Shown: in pieces, positions 6,622 through 17,238 of the stretch
Layout of the letters: every line of letters begins with the position of its first letter
Position numbering within the stretch: position 1 is the stretch's first letter
From: Halomonas sp. THAF5a
GTDB taxonomy: Bacteria; Pseudomonadota; Gammaproteobacteria; Pseudomonadales; Halomonadaceae
Direction of reading: 5' to 3'
Length of the DNA stretch: 64,000 bases
Assembly (NCBI RefSeq): GCF_009363755.1
Contig: NZ_CP045417.1
Span: 62,001-126,000, forward strand
Made by a program: the position numbers and the translations under genes
Notes under the pieces: model-generated
The model's input: the letters and a program-made list of their open reading frames with translations, nothing else
Databases searched by the model: none
Told to the model about the DNA's origin: nothing

Positions 6622-8706
6622 TCAGCGGCCTCCTACCTGGGTAGTGACGCGCAGGCTGCGGTCGTCGGGAATCTCGGCCTGGGACATCACCGCCAGATGG
6701 CGCAGGCGGCGGCGCAGGAAACGCGCCAGCATCGCCCGCAGGTGGTGCTGCACCACCAGCACCGGCGGCTCGCCGCTGGCCTCGTGGCGCTCCAGGGCCT
6801 GCTCGGTCTGGGTCATCAGGGTCTCGGCGAGGCCGGGCTCCAGGGCGCCGTTGCCGTTCATCGCCTGGGTCAGGATCTGCTCGAGCTGGCCGTCCAGGCC
6901 GATCACCTTGAGCTCCTCGCGGCCGGCGAACCACTGCTGGGTGATGCCGCGGCCCAGGGCGATGCGCACCAGCGCGGTGAGCTCGTGGGGATCCTGCTGC
7001 TGCGGGGCGTGCTCGGCCAGGGCGTCGAGGATGGTGCGCATGTCGCGGATCGAGACCTCCTCCTCGAGCAGGTTCTGCAGCAGGCGCTGCAGCACGGTGA
7101 GCGAGATGGCCTTGGGCACCACGTCCTCCACCAGCCCCTGCTGCTCCTCCTTGAGCTTGTCGAGCAGTTTCTGCACCTCGGCGCGGCCGAGCATCTCGGC
7201 GGCGTGGCGGTGCAGCAGGTGGTTGAGATGGGTGGCCACCACGGTACTGGCGTCCACTACGGTGTAGCCATAGACCTGGGCGTGCTCGCGCTGGCTGCTG
7301 TCGACCCAGACGGCGGGCAGGCCGAAGGCGGGGTCCTGGGTCATCACGCCCTTGAGCTCGCCGGTCACCTGGCCCGGGTCGATGGCCAGCCACTGCCCGG
7401 GGAAGGCCTCGGCGCGGCCGATCTCGGCGCCCTTCAGGGTCAGCAGGTAGGCGTTGGCGCCGAGCTCCAGGTTGTCGCGGATGTGTACCACCGGGGGGAG
7501 GAAGCCGACCTCCTGGGCGAACTTCTTGCGCACGCTCTTGATGCGGCCGAGCAGCTCGCCCTGCTGGCGGGCGTCTACCAGCGGGATCAGCCGGTGGCCG
7601 ACCTCCAGGCCCAGGGTGTCGACCAGCTGCACGTCCTCCCAGCTCGCTTCCGGGGCCTCGGGGGTGGGGGGCGCTTCGCTGGCGATCTCCTGATCGACCA
7701 GGCGACGCTCCTTCTGGCGCATCAGCCACCAGGCGAGCCCGCCCAGCAGCGCGGTGAAGATCAAAAACACCAGGTTGGGCATGCCCGGCACCAGGCCGAG
7801 CAGGCCCATGACGCAGGCCGCCAGGATCATCACCTGGGGATTGACGAACAGCTGGCTGATCATCTGCTGGCCGACGTCCTGGTCGGTGGTGACCCGGGAG
7901 ACGGTGACGCCGGCGGCGGTGGAGATCACCAGCGCCGGAATCTGCGCCACCAGGCCGTCGCCGATGGTCATCAGGGTGTAGGTGCGCGCCGCGTCGCCGA
8001 AGCCCATGCCGTGCTGGAGCATGCCGATCAGCAGGCCGCCGATGACGTTGACCACCATGATCACCAGGCCGGCCATGGCGTCGCCGCGCACGAACTTGCT
8101 GGCGCCGTCCATGGAGCCGTAGAAGTCGGCCTCCTGGGAGACGTCGGCGCGGCGCTGGCGCGCCTCGTCCTCGCCGATCAGCCCGGCGTTGAGGTCGGCG
8201 TCGATGGCCATCTGCTTGCCGGGCATGGCGTCGAGCATGAAGCGGGCGCCCACCTCGGCGATGCGCCCGGCGCCCTTGGTGATGACCATGAAGTTGATGA
8301 TCACGAGGATCAGGAACACCACCAGGCCCACGGCGAAGTTGCCGCCGACCAGGAACTCGCCGAAGGCCTCGATCACCTTGCCCGCCGAGTCGCCGCCCTG
8401 ATGGCCCTCCATCAGGATGATGCGGGTCGAGGCGACGTTGAGCGACAGCCGCAGCAGGGTGGTGAACAGCAGCACTGCCGGGAAGGCGGCGAAGTCCAGG
8501 GGCTTCTGGGTGAACATGCTGACCAGCAGCACCATGATCGCCAGGGCGATGTTGAAGGTGAACAGCAGGTCCAGGGCGAAGGGCGGCAGCGGCAGGATCA
8601 TCATGGAGAGGATCATGAGGATCAGCAGCGGGCCCGCCAGCAGCTTCATGGGCACGTTGGCCATCCAGTCGCGCTGGCCCAGGTAGTGGTTCATCAAGGC
8701 CTTCAT
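6622..8706 (-). CDS. flhA: Flagellar export gate protein FlhA
   Basis: FlhA is the large export-gate subunit of the flagellar type III secretion system. Its N-terminal half forms a membrane ring and its C-terminal cytoplasmic domain docks chaperone-substrate complexes. The 694-residue length is typical. About eight hydrophobic segments lie within residues 20-320. The conserved cytoplasmic FHIPEP loop region is recognisable in VITKGAGRIAEVGARFMLDAMPGKQ, read as separate motifs RIAEV.ARF and LDAMPGKQ. The C-terminal domain covers about 345-694. Its start overlaps the flhB stop by four bases, and flhF follows after three bases, so flhB-flhA-flhF are one transcript. Confidence 0.98.
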   Translation of the reverse strand: MKALMNHYLGQRDWMANVPMKLLAGPLLILMILSMMILPLPPFALDLLFTFNIALAIMVLLVSMFTQKPLDFAAFPAVLLFTTLLRLSLNVASTRIILMEGHQGGDSAGKVIEAFGEFLVGGNFAVGLVVFLILVIINFMVITKGAGRIAEVGARFMLDAMPGKQMAIDADLNAGLIGEDEARQRRADVSQEADFYGSMDGASKFVRGDAMAGLVIMVVNVIGGLLIGMLQHGMGFGDAARTYTLMTIGDGLVAQIPALVISTAAGVTVSRVTTDQDVGQQMISQLFVNPQVMILAACVMGLLGLVPGMPNLVFLIFTALLGGLAWWLMRQKERRLVDQEIASEAPPTPEAPEASWEDVQLVDTLGLEVGHRLIPLVDARQQGELLGRIKSVRKKFAQEVGFLPPVVHIRDNLELGANAYLLTLKGAEIGRAEAFPGQWLAIDPGQVTGELKGVMTQDPAFGLPAVWVDSSQREHAQVYGYTVVDASTVVATHLNHLLHRHAAEMLGRAEVQKLLDKLKEEQQGLVEDVVPKAISLTVLQRLLQNLLEEEVSIRDMRTILDALAEHAPQQQDPHELTALVRIALGRGITQQWFAGREELKVIGLDGQLEQILTQAMNGNGALEPGLAETLMTQTEQALERHEASGEPPVLVVQHHLRAMLARFLRRRLRHLAVMSQAEIPDDRSLRVTTQVGGR

Positions 8707-9875
8707 GGACCTGCCTCGTCAGTGTCGGCGTCGCGGGCCGGGACCTCGAGGGCGGCCGGCACCGGAAGGTTCTCGGGAGAGGGCGGCGCCTCGCCGCCCT
8801 CCTTGGCTGCGCGTTTCAGGCCGAAGGCCCAGGCCAGCACCTCGGCCACGGCGGTGTACAGGTCCGCCGGGATCTCGGCGTCGAGATCCACGTGGTGGTA
8901 GAGCGCCCGGGCCAGCGGCGGGGCCTCCAGACGCGGCACGCCGTGCTCCTCGCCGAGCTCGCGGATCCGGGCGGCCACCTCGTCGGCGCCCTTGGCGACG
9001 ACCCGTGGGGCCGACATGCCGGTCTCCTGGTACTCCAGCGCCACCGCGTAGTGGGAAGGGTTGGTGATGATCACGTCGGCCTCCGGCACCTTGCTCATCA
9101 TCCGCCCGCGGGCCATGGCCTGCTGCTGCTGGCGGATGCGCCCCTTGACCTGGGGGTCGCCCTCGGACTCCTTGTGCTCGCGCTTCACCTCGTCCTTGCT
9201 CATGCGCAGCTTCTTGGCATGGCTCCACAGCTGGTAGGGCACGTCGATCAGGATCACCACCATCAGGGTCAGCACCATCAGGCCGCTGGCCTCGGCGGCC
9301 ATGCCCATCGCCTTGGCCAGCGCCTGCTGGATCGGCTGATCCATCAGCGCCATGAAGTCGCCGCGGTTCAGGTAGAGGAACGTCACGGCCACGCTGCCCA
9401 CCAGCAGCGACTTGGCGACCGCCTTGGCCAGTTCCACCAGCGCCTGGACGCCGAACAGGCGCTTCAGGCCCTTGAACGGGTTGAGCTTGCCTAGCTGGGG
9501 CTTGAGCGATTTCGCCGAGACCAGCCAGCCGCCGAGCAGCGCCGGAGCGACCAGGGCCACTACCGTCAGCAGCAGGAACAGGGGCATCAGGGCGTAGAGC
9601 GTGCGCTCGCCGAGGTCCAGCGCGTTGGTGAGCATCGGCGTGGTGTCCATCGCCTGGCGCCGCTCGAAGAGGAAGGCCTGTTCCATGACTACGCCCAGCT
9701 GGTCGTAGAGCAGGCCCCCCATCGACCAGAGCCCGGCCACGCCGGCCAGCAGCAGCATGAAGGTGGCCAGCTCCCGGGAACGGGCTACCTGGCCCTCCTC
9801 GCGCGACTTTTCCCGTCGTCGTGGGGTGGCCTCCTCCGTCTTTTCCTGATCGCTGTCTTGGTCGGCCATGGCCAT
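8703..9875 (-). CDS. flhB: Flagellar export switch protein FlhB
   Basis: FlhB is a membrane protein of the export gate that switches substrate class from rod/hook to filament proteins after autocleavage. Four hydrophobic segments lie within about residues 30-210, and the cytoplasmic domain covers about 220-360. The autocleavage motif reads NPSH (in IITNPSHYAVALEY) rather than the commoner NPTH; the cleaved Asn-Pro bond is preserved. The 390-residue length is normal, with an acidic, proline-rich tail. It is the first gene of the leftward flhB-flhA-flhF operon and lies after an intrinsic terminator that ends cheYZ. Confidence 0.98.
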   Translation of the reverse strand: MAMADQDSDQEKTEEATPRRREKSREEGQVARSRELATFMLLLAGVAGLWSMGGLLYDQLGVVMEQAFLFERRQAMDTTPMLTNALDLGERTLYALMPLFLLLTVVALVAPALLGGWLVSAKSLKPQLGKLNPFKGLKRLFGVQALVELAKAVAKSLLVGSVAVTFLYLNRGDFMALMDQPIQQALAKAMGMAAEASGLMVLTLMVVILIDVPYQLWSHAKKLRMSKDEVKREHKESEGDPQVKGRIRQQQQAMARGRMMSKVPEADVIITNPSHYAVALEYQETGMSAPRVVAKGADEVAARIRELGEEHGVPRLEAPPLARALYHHVDLDAEIPADLYTAVAEVLAWAFGLKRAAKEGGEAPPSPENLPVPAALEVPARDADTDEAGP

Positions 9876-9936
9876 TCACCGGACGGTCGTGCGGACCCTG
9901 GCCATTGTGTCGCTGGGGGGGAAGGGGCGATGCGTC

Positions 9937-9979
9937 AAAAAGGGCCGGTAATCGCGGTCTTATCCGCGACTCTCGGCCC
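9937..9979 (-). terminator. Intrinsic terminator after cheZ
   Basis: On the minus strand a two-part stem forms from CGGCCC (9974-9979) with GGGCCG (9942-9947) and from CCGCGA (9964-9969) with TCGCGG (9952-9957), around loop 9958-9963. It is followed by five T residues (9941-9937). It ends about 30 bases after the cheZ stop, so the flhB operon that follows needs its own promoter. Confidence 0.8.
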
Positions 9980-10008
9980 CATGGACACGAAGGGAAGGCG
10001 GCGCGAGG

Positions 10009-10701
10009 CTAGAAGCCGAGCTCGTCCAGCAGGTCGTCGACCTGGTCCTGGCCGGTGACGATGCCCTCGGCCTCGGGCTTGACCTGGGGCCCGTTCAGAA
10101 GCTCCTCCTCGCGCGGCCGCTCGCCGCCGTGTCGCTGGTCCGAGGCACGCTTCTGGAACTCCTCCCGCGCCTTGCCTTCGGGCACGGCGTCGATCAGCAC
10201 CTGTACCAGCTGGTGCTCGATCTCGCGGATCACGTCCATCATCTTCTTGATCACCTGGCCGGTCAGGTCCTGGAAGTCCTGGGCCATCATGATCTCGAGC
10301 AGCTCCTGGTGGGTCGCCTGGGTCCGCTGGGGCACGTCGCCCAGGTACTGCCGGGTGTCCTGCACGAGCTCGCGTGCCTCGTCGAGCGCCTTGGGCTCGG
10401 CGAACCACTGCGCCCAGCGGGCGTCCAACGCCTCGGCCCGCTCGCCGAGATCGTCCTGCAGCGGCTGGGCCCGGTCGATGGCGTTGAGCGCGCGCTCGGC
10501 CGCCTGCTCGGTCATGGTCGCCACGTAGCTCAGGCGGTCGCGGGCGTCGGGGATCGCCTCGGCCGCCCGCTCGATCTCCTTGTCGAGCCCCAGCTCGCGC
10601 ATGCTCTCGCGCAGCATGCGCGTCAGCTGCCCGATGCGCTGTACCAGCTCGTCGCCGGACTCCTGCGGAGGGTCCTGGGACGGCATCTCGTTGCTCTTCA
10701 T
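10009..10701 (-). CDS. cheZ: CheY-phosphate phosphatase CheZ
   Basis: CheZ removes the phosphate from CheY and so ends the tumble signal. The 230-residue protein has the central helical hairpin with the catalytic segment [19 protein letters not shown] (about 120-140; the D and Q pair there is the known active-site pattern). It also has a C-terminal CheY-docking tail, [13 protein letters not shown]. It follows cheY by 35 bases and is closed by an intrinsic terminator. FlhDC-type cheYZ pairing is seen in enterics and pseudomonads. Confidence 0.97.
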   Translation of the reverse strand: MKSNEMPSQDPPQESGDELVQRIGQLTRMLRESMRELGLDKEIERAAEAIPDARDRLSYVATMTEQAAERALNAIDRAQPLQDDLGERAEALDARWAQWFAEPKALDEARELVQDTRQYLGDVPQRTQATHQELLEIMMAQDFQDLTGQVIKKMMDVIREIEHQLVQVLIDAVPEGKAREEFQKRASDQRHGGERPREEELLNGPQVKPEAEGIVTGQDQVDDLLDELGF

Positions 10702-10736
10702 CCTCGCTCCTTGGTGCCGAACCGCTGCCGGCCGCC

Positions 10737-11126
10737 TTACATGCCCAGTTTTTCGAAGATCTTGTTGAGTTTTTCTTCCAGGGTGGCCGAGGTGAAGGGC
10801 TTGACGACATAGCCGTTGGCGCCCGCCTGGGCCGCCGCGATGATGTTCTCCTTCTTGGCCTCGGCGGTGACCATCAGCACCGGCAGGTCCTTCAGAGCGT
10901 CGTCGGCGCGGATCTGCTTGAGCATGTCCAGGCCGTCGAGGTTGGGCATGTTCCAGTCCGAGACCACGAACTCGAAGCCGCCCGCCTTGAGCTTGTTGAG
11001 GGCGTCCTGGCCGTCCTCGGCCTCCTCCACGTTGGTGAAGCCCAGCTCCTTGAGCAGGCTGCGCACGATACGGCGCATGGTCGGGAAGTCATCCACCACC
11101 AGGATGCTCATGTTCTTGTCTGCCAT
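10737..11126 (-). CDS. cheY: Chemotaxis response regulator CheY
   Basis: CheY, once phosphorylated by CheA, binds FliM and FliN at the motor switch. The 129-residue protein keeps the Escherichia coli numbering exactly: D12 and D13, phospho-acceptor D57 ([10 protein letters not shown]), T87, Y106 and K109. I chose the ATG at 11126 ([13 protein letters not shown]) because AGAGG lies about eight bases upstream. A start seven codons earlier is open but has no better ribosome site. It lies between a receptor gene and cheZ. Confidence 0.98.
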   Translation of the reverse strand: MADKNMSILVVDDFPTMRRIVRSLLKELGFTNVEEAEDGQDALNKLKAGGFEFVVSDWNMPNLDGLDMLKQIRADDALKDLPVLMVTAEAKKENIIAAAQAGANGYVVKPFTSATLEEKLNKIFEKLGM

Positions 11127-11158
11127 CGGAAATCCTCTTGCTGTCATGGCCTGCGGAA

Positions 11159-11178
11159 GCCGGCACGTCGGTGCCGGC
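11159..11178 (-). other. Hairpin between receptor gene and cheY
   Basis: GCCGGCAC (11159-11166) pairs perfectly with GTGCCGGC (11171-11178) around a four-base loop. On the minus strand it is followed by only two T residues, so it may be a weak terminator or an RNA-stability element that lowers receptor message entering cheYZ. Confidence 0.45.
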
Positions 11179-11198
11179 CGCGTCTTGTATCGAACGAA

Positions 11199-12881
11199 TC
11201 AGAACTCTTCCCACTCCTCCTCGGCGGCTGCCTGGCGAGCGGGCCGACGTGGAGGCGTGGGGCTGGGCCGGGGAGTGGCGGCGGGCGCCTCGGTGCGCGG
11301 GGCGGGCGCGGTGGCGCGCTCGCCCTCGGCCAGCTTGAAGACCGCGACCGCCTGCTCGAGACGATCGGCCTGCTCCTCCAGGGAGGCGGCGGCCGACGAG
11401 GCCTCCTGCACCAGGGAGGCGTTCTGCTGGGTGACCTGGTCCATCTGGCCCACCGCCTGGCTGACCTGCTCGATGCCGTCGCTCTGCTCCTGGGAGGCCG
11501 CGGAGATCTCGTCCATGATGTCGGTCACCCGGCGCACCGAGGTCACCACCTCCTGCATGGTGGTGCCGGCCTGCTCGACCAGGGTCGAGCCCTCCTGGAC
11601 CTGGGTCACGGAGCCCTCGATCAGCCCCTTGATCTCCCTGGCGGCATCGGCACTGCGGCTGGCCAGCTTGCGCACCTCCTCGGCGACGACCGCGAAGCCG
11701 CGACCGTGCTCGCCGGCGCGGGCCGCCTCCACCGAGGCGTTGAGTGCCAGGATGTTGGTCTGGAAGGCGATGGAGTCGATCACCCCGGTGATGTCGGCGA
11801 CCTTCTGGGAGCTGCCGGCGATGCCGTGCATGGTCTGCACCACCCGCTCGACCACCTCGCCGCCGCGCTCGGCGGTCTGGGTCGCCTCCTGGGCGAGACC
11901 GTTGGCCTGACGCGCGTTGTCGGCGTTCTGGCGCACGGTGGCGCTGATCTCCTCCATGCTGGAGGCGGTCTGCTCGAGGGAGGCTGCCTGCTGCTCGGTG
12001 CGCGAGGAGAGGTCGTTGTTGCCGCTGGCGATCTCGCGGCTGCCGACGTGGATGGAATCCGTGCCGTCGCGCACGTCGGTGACGATGCGGATCAGGCTGT
12101 GCTGCATGTCGCGCATGGCGGTGAAGAGCTGGCCGATCTCGTTGCGGCTTTGCACCCGGATCTCTCCGGAGAGATCGGCCCTGGCAATCCGTTCCAGGGT
12201 CTCCACGGCGATGCGCAGCGGGGTGATGACGATCCGGTGCAGGCCGACGTAGATCAGTGCTACCAGCAGCGCGACCAGGCCCAGGAGGATGATCTCGGCC
12301 CGGTGCATCAGGGTCGAGGTGTCCTGATATTCCGCCAGCATCTGCTCGCCGCGTGCATCGGCGTAGCGCACGAAGTCGGTGAGGGCGTCGTCCTGGGCGT
12401 CGGCCGGCGCGTCCATCGCGTTGCGCAGCGCGTTGAACGCGTCGATGTCTTCCTGCCCGAGGGCCCGGGACTGCTGACGGGCGAGGGCGAGCATCTCGAC
12501 GAAGGACGCCTCGACCCGATCGCCCAGGGCCTGGCCCTGCGCGGTGCGCGGGATGCTGGCGAAGGCCTCGAAGCGCGCCTCGGCGCGCTCGAGCTGGTCC
12601 TCCGCCGCGGCACGGTGCGCCTCGGCCTGCGCCTGCTGTCCGAGCATGAGGTGGTTGGACGCCACCTCGAGGTCCAGCAGGGTGCCGGTCAGCAGGGCAT
12701 CCGCCCGGTTGATCTCGTTGAGTTGGGCCACGTTGATCCGGTCCAGGGTCGCGAGGGTGTCCTCGGCCGAGCGGCTGGTCAGCAGCCCCATGACGGCTAT
12801 CGCGGCGATGAAGGCCACGAAGCAGACCAGCACGGCCAGCATGGCCGCGTGAAGGCTGATGTTGCGCAAGAGACGTGTCAT
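11199..12881 (-). CDS. Methyl-accepting chemotaxis protein, four-helix sensor
   Basis: This 560-residue receptor senses an unknown ligand outside the membrane and controls CheA. Order: transmembrane segment about 12-34, a helical periplasmic domain of the four-helix-bundle type about 35-195, second membrane segment about 197-216, HAMP about 217-270 and the cytoplasmic signalling coiled coil to about 520. The hairpin tip reads [21 protein letters not shown]. The last residues EEEWEEF resemble the NWETF pentapeptide that tethers CheR and CheB. The gene lies between cheB and cheY, an unusual place compared with the other three receptors, which precede cheR. Confidence 0.95.
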   Translation of the reverse strand: MTRLLRNISLHAAMLAVLVCFVAFIAAIAVMGLLTSRSAEDTLATLDRINVAQLNEINRADALLTGTLLDLEVASNHLMLGQQAQAEAHRAAAEDQLERAEARFEAFASIPRTAQGQALGDRVEASFVEMLALARQQSRALGQEDIDAFNALRNAMDAPADAQDDALTDFVRYADARGEQMLAEYQDTSTLMHRAEIILLGLVALLVALIYVGLHRIVITPLRIAVETLERIARADLSGEIRVQSRNEIGQLFTAMRDMQHSLIRIVTDVRDGTDSIHVGSREIASGNNDLSSRTEQQAASLEQTASSMEEISATVRQNADNARQANGLAQEATQTAERGGEVVERVVQTMHGIAGSSQKVADITGVIDSIAFQTNILALNASVEAARAGEHGRGFAVVAEEVRKLASRSADAAREIKGLIEGSVTQVQEGSTLVEQAGTTMQEVVTSVRRVTDIMDEISAASQEQSDGIEQVSQAVGQMDQVTQQNASLVQEASSAAASLEEQADRLEQAVAVFKLAEGERATAPAPRTEAPAATPRPSPTPPRRPARQAAAEEEWEEF

Positions 12882-12941
12882 GCCGACGCTTCCTTCTTGG
12901 TTGGGACCGGGCGCCTTGCCCGATGACGATATGCGTCCTGT

Positions 12942-14003
12942 CTAGACCCGCTGGGCGCGGCCCGAGGCCGCCGCGAGAGAGAGCAGGCGCGGTGCCATCG
13001 CGTCCAGGGGCAGTACCTCGCTCGCCGCGCCCAGGGCGACGGCCTCCCGGGGCATGCCGTAGACCACGCAGCTCGCCTCGTCCTGGGCGAGAGTGGCGGC
13101 CCCTGCCTGGCGCATCTCCAGCAGCCCGGCCGCCCCGTCCTTGCCCATGCCGGTCAGCAGCACGCCGATGGCGTTGCGACCCGCCTGGCCGGCGGCGGAG
13201 TGGAAAAGCACGTCCACCGAGGGGCGGTGGCGGTTGACCGGCGGGCCGTCGTCGAGGCGGGCGATGTAGTTGGCGCCGCTGCGCGCGAGCTTGAGGTGGG
13301 CGTCGCCGGGGGCGATATAGGCGTGGCCGGGCAGGATGCGCTCGCCGTCGGCGGCCTCCTTGACGCTGATCTGGCACAGGCGGTCGAGGCGCTCGGCGAA
13401 GGAGCGGGTGAAGCCCCCGGGCATGTGCTGGGTGATCAGGATCGCGGGACTGTTGGCCGGCAGCGGTTCGAGCACCTGGCGGATCGCCTCGGTGCCGCCG
13501 GTAGAGGCACCGATGATGATCAGCTTCTCGCTGGAGACCATCGGCGCCTTGAGCGGCTGGGGGCCCGGCGTATTCGGGCGCCGCGCCTGGTGCGGCCGAG
13601 AGCGGGCCGCGGCGCGCAGCTTCTCGGCGATCTCCGAGGCGTACTCCATCATGCCGTGGCGGATGCCCAGCGATGGCTTGGCCACGAAGTCCAGGGCCCC
13701 GAGCTCCAGGGCGCGCAGCGTCACCTCGGAGCCGGACTGGGTCAGCGAGGAGACCATCAGCACCGGCATGGGGCGCAGGCGCATCAGGCGCTCGAGGAAG
13801 TCGAGGCCGTCCATGCGCGGCATCTCGACGTCGAGCGTCAGCACGTCGGGGTTGTGGCGCTTGATCAGGTCGCGGGCCACCAGGGGATCGGGGGCCACGG
13901 CCACGACCTCCATGTCGGGCTGATGGTTGATGATGTCCGTCAGCAGGTCGCGTATCAGCGCCGAATCATCGACACACAGCACCTTGATGGGGTTGGCGCT
14001 CAA
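12942..14003 (-). CDS. cheB: Chemotaxis glutamate methylesterase CheB
   Basis: CheB removes methyl groups from receptors (and deamidates glutamines) when its receiver domain is phosphorylated by CheA. The 353-residue protein has an N-terminal receiver (phospho-acceptor D58 in [12 protein letters not shown]) and a C-terminal methylesterase domain. That domain shows GASTGG (catalytic Ser), [16 protein letters not shown] (His) and the GMGKDG loop near the end of the domain. A sigma-28 site lies about 60 bases upstream, inside the gap to cheR. cheB can therefore be made independently of the long motA-cheR transcript. Confidence 0.98.
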   Translation of the reverse strand: MSANPIKVLCVDDSALIRDLLTDIINHQPDMEVVAVAPDPLVARDLIKRHNPDVLTLDVEMPRMDGLDFLERLMRLRPMPVLMVSSLTQSGSEVTLRALELGALDFVAKPSLGIRHGMMEYASEIAEKLRAAARSRPHQARRPNTPGPQPLKAPMVSSEKLIIIGASTGGTEAIRQVLEPLPANSPAILITQHMPGGFTRSFAERLDRLCQISVKEAADGERILPGHAYIAPGDAHLKLARSGANYIARLDDGPPVNRHRPSVDVLFHSAAGQAGRNAIGVLLTGMGKDGAAGLLEMRQAGAATLAQDEASCVVYGMPREAVALGAASEVLPLDAMAPRLLSLAAASGRAQRV

Positions 14004-14063
14004 GGGATCTCTCCTGTTGTCTGGCGGCCCGCGGGGTGGCCGCGCGGACCGACCATGCCTCCT

Positions 14064-14090
14064 CTATCGGCCGCGGTCGGCAGGACTTTA
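14064..14090 (-). promoter_or_regulatory. Sigma-28 promoter of cheB
   Basis: Read on the minus strand: TAAAGTCC (14090-14083), an 11-base spacer, then GCCGATAG (14071-14064). This fits the FliA consensus TAAAGTTT, N11, GCCGATAA. It starts just after the cheR stop codon and points at cheB. Confidence 0.85.
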
Positions 14091-14094
14091 ACGG

Positions 14095-14973
14095 TCAGCG
14101 TGCGGGCATGCGGACGTAGACGGTCTGGCCGCGCAGGCGAAAGGCATCGGTGATGTAGGAAAAGCTCTCGGAGTGGCCGGCGAACAGCAGGCCGTCGGGC
14201 TTGAGCAGCGGCGCGAAGCGCTCCAGGATCCGCTTCTGGGTGGGTTTGTCGAAGTAGATCATGGTGTTGCGACAGAAGATCGCATCGAAGGGGCCGCTCA
14301 CTGGCCACTGGGGGGCGAGCAGGTTGAGCGGCTGGAAGTCGATCATCTCCGCGATCTCCGGGCGAACGCGTGCGAAACCCTTGTGGGTGCCCTTGCCGCG
14401 CTGGAAGAAGCGCTTGGTGCGCGCCTCGTCGAGCTTGCACACCTGCTCCAGGGGATAGATGCCGGCCCGGGCCCGGGCCAGGGCATCGGTGTCGATATCG
14501 GTCGCCACGACCTCGGACTGGGCGGCGCGCGCGCCCAGCGTCTCCATCAGCGTCATGGCGATGGAGTAGGACTCCTCGCCGGTCGAGGCCGCGGCACACC
14601 AGATGCGGACCCTGCCCGGGCGTGCCCGCACGTGGTCGGCGAGCAGCGGGAAGTGGTGCGCCTCGCGGAAGAAGGCCGTGAGGTTGGTGGTCAGCGCGTT
14701 GGTGAAGGCCTCCCACTCGCGCGCCTCGGGCTGGCGCTCCAGGCGCGCCAGGTAGTCGGCGAAGCGGATCAGGCCGTGATGGCGCAGGCGCTTCGCCAGG
14801 CGACTGTAGACCATCTCGCGCTTGTGCTCGGCGAGCACGATGCCCGCCCGCTGGTAGATCAGCTGGCGGATCCTGGCGAAATCGGCGTCGGTCAGCTCGA
14901 GATCACGCTCGAGCCGACCTCCTCCCCAGCCGCCTTGCTCCGGCGGCATCTCGACGTTGTGGGACGCGCTCAA
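14095..14973 (-). CDS. cheR: Chemotaxis protein methyltransferase CheR
   Basis: CheR adds methyl groups from S-adenosylmethionine to receptor glutamates. The N-terminal helical domain covers about 15-85 and the SAM-binding fold about 95-290. Motif I is [16 protein letters not shown], with later [19 protein letters not shown] and [16 protein letters not shown] favour the TTG at 14973: GGAGG lies four bases upstream and the start overlaps the stop codon of the preceding receptor gene, implying coupling. A GTG at 14985 and an ATG at 14949 are in frame but have poor ribosome sites. The C-terminal-tail binding region fits the WEEF-type tails of three receptors here. Confidence 0.95.
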   Translation of the reverse strand: MSASHNVEMPPEQGGWGGGRLERDLELTDADFARIRQLIYQRAGIVLAEHKREMVYSRLAKRLRHHGLIRFADYLARLERQPEAREWEAFTNALTTNLTAFFREAHHFPLLADHVRARPGRVRIWCAAASTGEESYSIAMTLMETLGARAAQSEVVATDIDTDALARARAGIYPLEQVCKLDEARTKRFFQRGKGTHKGFARVRPEIAEMIDFQPLNLLAPQWPVSGPFDAIFCRNTMIYFDKPTQKRILERFAPLLKPDGLLFAGHSESFSYITDAFRLRGQTVYVRMPAR

Positions 14974-17156
14974 AACTCCTCCCACTCCTCGACCGGTTCG
15001 GGCTGGCGATTCCGGCGCCGCGGCGTGGCCGGCGCGGTCTCATGACTCGCGGACGAAGACGACGAGGACGCCTCGGCGCCGGCCTCGGTGCGCGTGCGGC
15101 GCTCGGCCAGGGAGGGCGCTCGCTCCATGCCCGCCCCTCGCAGGCGGAAGGCGGCGATGGCATTGCCGAGCAGCCCGGCCTGATGCTCGAGCTCGCCGGC
15201 GGCGCGTGCCGAGGCCTGGACCCGCTCGGCGTTCTGCTGGGTCACCTGGTCCATCTCCACCACCGCGGCGTTGATCTGACCGATGCCGTTGCTCTGCTCC
15301 TCGGAGGCGGCGGTGATCTCGCCCATGATGTCGTTGACCCGGGTGGAGGCCTCGAGGACGGCATTGAGGGAGCTCTCGGCGCGGCGCACCAGCTCGGCGC
15401 CGTCATCGATCTGGCGGGCCGAGCCGTCGATCAGCTCGCGGATCTCACTGGCAGCATCGGCGCTGCGGCCGGCCAGCTTGCGCACCTCGCCGGCCACCAC
15501 GGCGAAGCCACGGCCCTGCTCGCCGGCACGGGCCGCCTCCACCGAGGCGTTGAGCGCCAGGATGTTGGTCTGAAAGGCGATGGAGTCGATGACGTTGATG
15601 ATCTCGGTCATCTTGCGCGAGCCGGCGGTGATCTCGCCCATGGTCTCGACGACCTGGTGCATCAGCTTGCCGGTCTCCTGGGTGCGTTCGGCGTTCTCGG
15701 AGGCCAGGCCGCTGGCCTGGCGGGCGTTGTCCGAGTTGTGCTGCACGGTGGTGGTCATCTCCTCCATGCTCGAGGCGGTCTGCTGCAACGAGGCGGCCTG
15801 CTGCTCGGTGCGCGCGGAGAGGTCCTCGTTGCCCGAGGCGATATCCCGCGCCGCCGGGGTCACCACGCGGATGCCGCCGTTGACGTCGCCGACGATGCTG
15901 CCGAGGCTCTTGCGCATGATGTCCAGCGCCTCCATCAGGCGACCCAGCTCATCGCGACGGCGCGGCGGCACGTCGGCGGCGAGGTTGCCCGAGGCGATCT
16001 GCAGGGTGAAGGCCTGGGCCTCACGCAGCGGTCGCAGCATGGCGCGCAGGGTCAGGGTACCGATCACGATCAGGGCCAGCAGGCCGAGGCCCAGCATGCC
16101 GGCCTGGAGCATCAGCATCTGACGCTGCTCGGCGCGGGCCTCGTTGGCCAGCATGGCCGCATCGGCCTGCTTGCTCTCGATCATCGCGTTGATCTCTCTC
16201 GAGAGCGCCTCACCCATCGCCTGCATCTCCTCGATGTGCGGCGGCAGGTTGGTGAACATCTCGAACGACTCCTCGGTCTGGAACAGCGCGACGGCGCGTC
16301 CCAGCCCCTCCTCGAGGTAGCGGGTCAGCACCGCATCGAAGGCGTCGGCCTCGCCGCTCTGGTTGACCTCCCGGGCCCGATAGTCGTCCCAGATGGACGC
16401 CAGCTCCGCTCGGGTCTGCGCGAGCCGCTCGGCGTTCTGCTCCTTGGCCTCGATCAGTTCCAGGCGCTTCTCGCCCGCCAGCGTCTGGTGGGCCCGGGTC
16501 GCGAGCTGGTCGATCTGCTGCAGGCGGGCGACGTCCTGAAGGCCGTCGCGGTCCAGGGTCTGCAGGCGTTCGCCCGAGGCCTGAAGCCCGTAGAGCCCCA
16601 TGGCGCCGCTCGCCGAGAGCAGCAGGCCGGCGATGACCACCATGGTCACCACTCGGGCCCGCAGGCTGCGCAGGTTGAGCCGGCCCAGGCGGCCGGCCAG
16701 TCCGCGGCGGCGCAGCTGGCCGCGCTCCAGGGTGAGGTGGCGCCCCTTGCCCTCGCGGATCAGGGCGTAGGCCTTCTCGGCCTGCTCGATCGCCTCGGGG
16801 CGCGGCTTGACCCGCACCGAGGCGTAGCCGACCACCTCACCGTTCTCGACCACCGGCGAGACGCTCGCCTCCACCCAGTAGTGGTCGCCACTCTTGTGAC
16901 GGTTCTTGACCAGCCCCTTCCAGTGCTCGCCGGCCGCCAGGGTGTCCCAGAGGTTCTGGTAGGCCGCCTCGGGCATGTCCGGGTGGCGGACCAGGTTGTG
17001 GGGCGCGCCGATCAGCTCCTCATGGCTGAAGCCGCTGACCTCGATGAAGGCCGGGTTGGCGTAGGTGATGCGCCCCTTGAGATCCGTGCGCGAGATCAGG
17101 AAGTGCTCATCGTGGAGCGGGCGTTCCCGCTGGGTGACCGGCTGGTTGTTACGCAT
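14970..17156 (-). CDS. Methyl-accepting chemotaxis protein with N-terminal PAS
   Basis: This 728-residue receptor begins with a cytoplasmic PAS domain (about 20-125; [20 protein letters not shown]) like the Aer energy and redox sensor. It then has a membrane segment about 169-190, a roughly 160-residue helical extracytoplasmic region, a second membrane segment about 349-370, HAMP to about 425 and the signalling coiled coil with [21 protein letters not shown]. It ends in PVEEWEEF, a CheR/CheB tether-like tail. So it may combine an intracellular PAS input with an external helical sensor, unlike Aer, which has little outside the membrane. The stop codon overlaps the likely cheR start. Confidence 0.95.
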   Translation of the reverse strand: MRNNQPVTQRERPLHDEHFLISRTDLKGRITYANPAFIEVSGFSHEELIGAPHNLVRHPDMPEAAYQNLWDTLAAGEHWKGLVKNRHKSGDHYWVEASVSPVVENGEVVGYASVRVKPRPEAIEQAEKAYALIREGKGRHLTLERGQLRRRGLAGRLGRLNLRSLRARVVTMVVIAGLLLSASGAMGLYGLQASGERLQTLDRDGLQDVARLQQIDQLATRAHQTLAGEKRLELIEAKEQNAERLAQTRAELASIWDDYRAREVNQSGEADAFDAVLTRYLEEGLGRAVALFQTEESFEMFTNLPPHIEEMQAMGEALSREINAMIESKQADAAMLANEARAEQRQMLMLQAGMLGLGLLALIVIGTLTLRAMLRPLREAQAFTLQIASGNLAADVPPRRRDELGRLMEALDIMRKSLGSIVGDVNGGIRVVTPAARDIASGNEDLSARTEQQAASLQQTASSMEEMTTTVQHNSDNARQASGLASENAERTQETGKLMHQVVETMGEITAGSRKMTEIINVIDSIAFQTNILALNASVEAARAGEQGRGFAVVAGEVRKLAGRSADAASEIRELIDGSARQIDDGAELVRRAESSLNAVLEASTRVNDIMGEITAASEEQSNGIGQINAAVVEMDQVTQQNAERVQASARAAGELEHQAGLLGNAIAAFRLRGAGMERAPSLAERRTRTEAGAEASSSSSSASHETAPATPRRRNRQPEPVEEWEEF

Positions 17157-17238
17157 GCGATATCCCCTGCTGAGGTAATGGACTAGGCGTTTTGATTGTT
17201 ATGGTCTGCCGCCGCTGGCGGCGTCGCGATCCGGGGCC

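Noticed and set aside
4939..8901. Open frame of 1,320 codons antisense to flhF, flhA and part of flhB
   Set aside because: It is an effect of G+C-rich third positions in the real genes. It has a repetitive His/Gln/Gly composition, no ribosome site and no domain, while the sense genes are certain.
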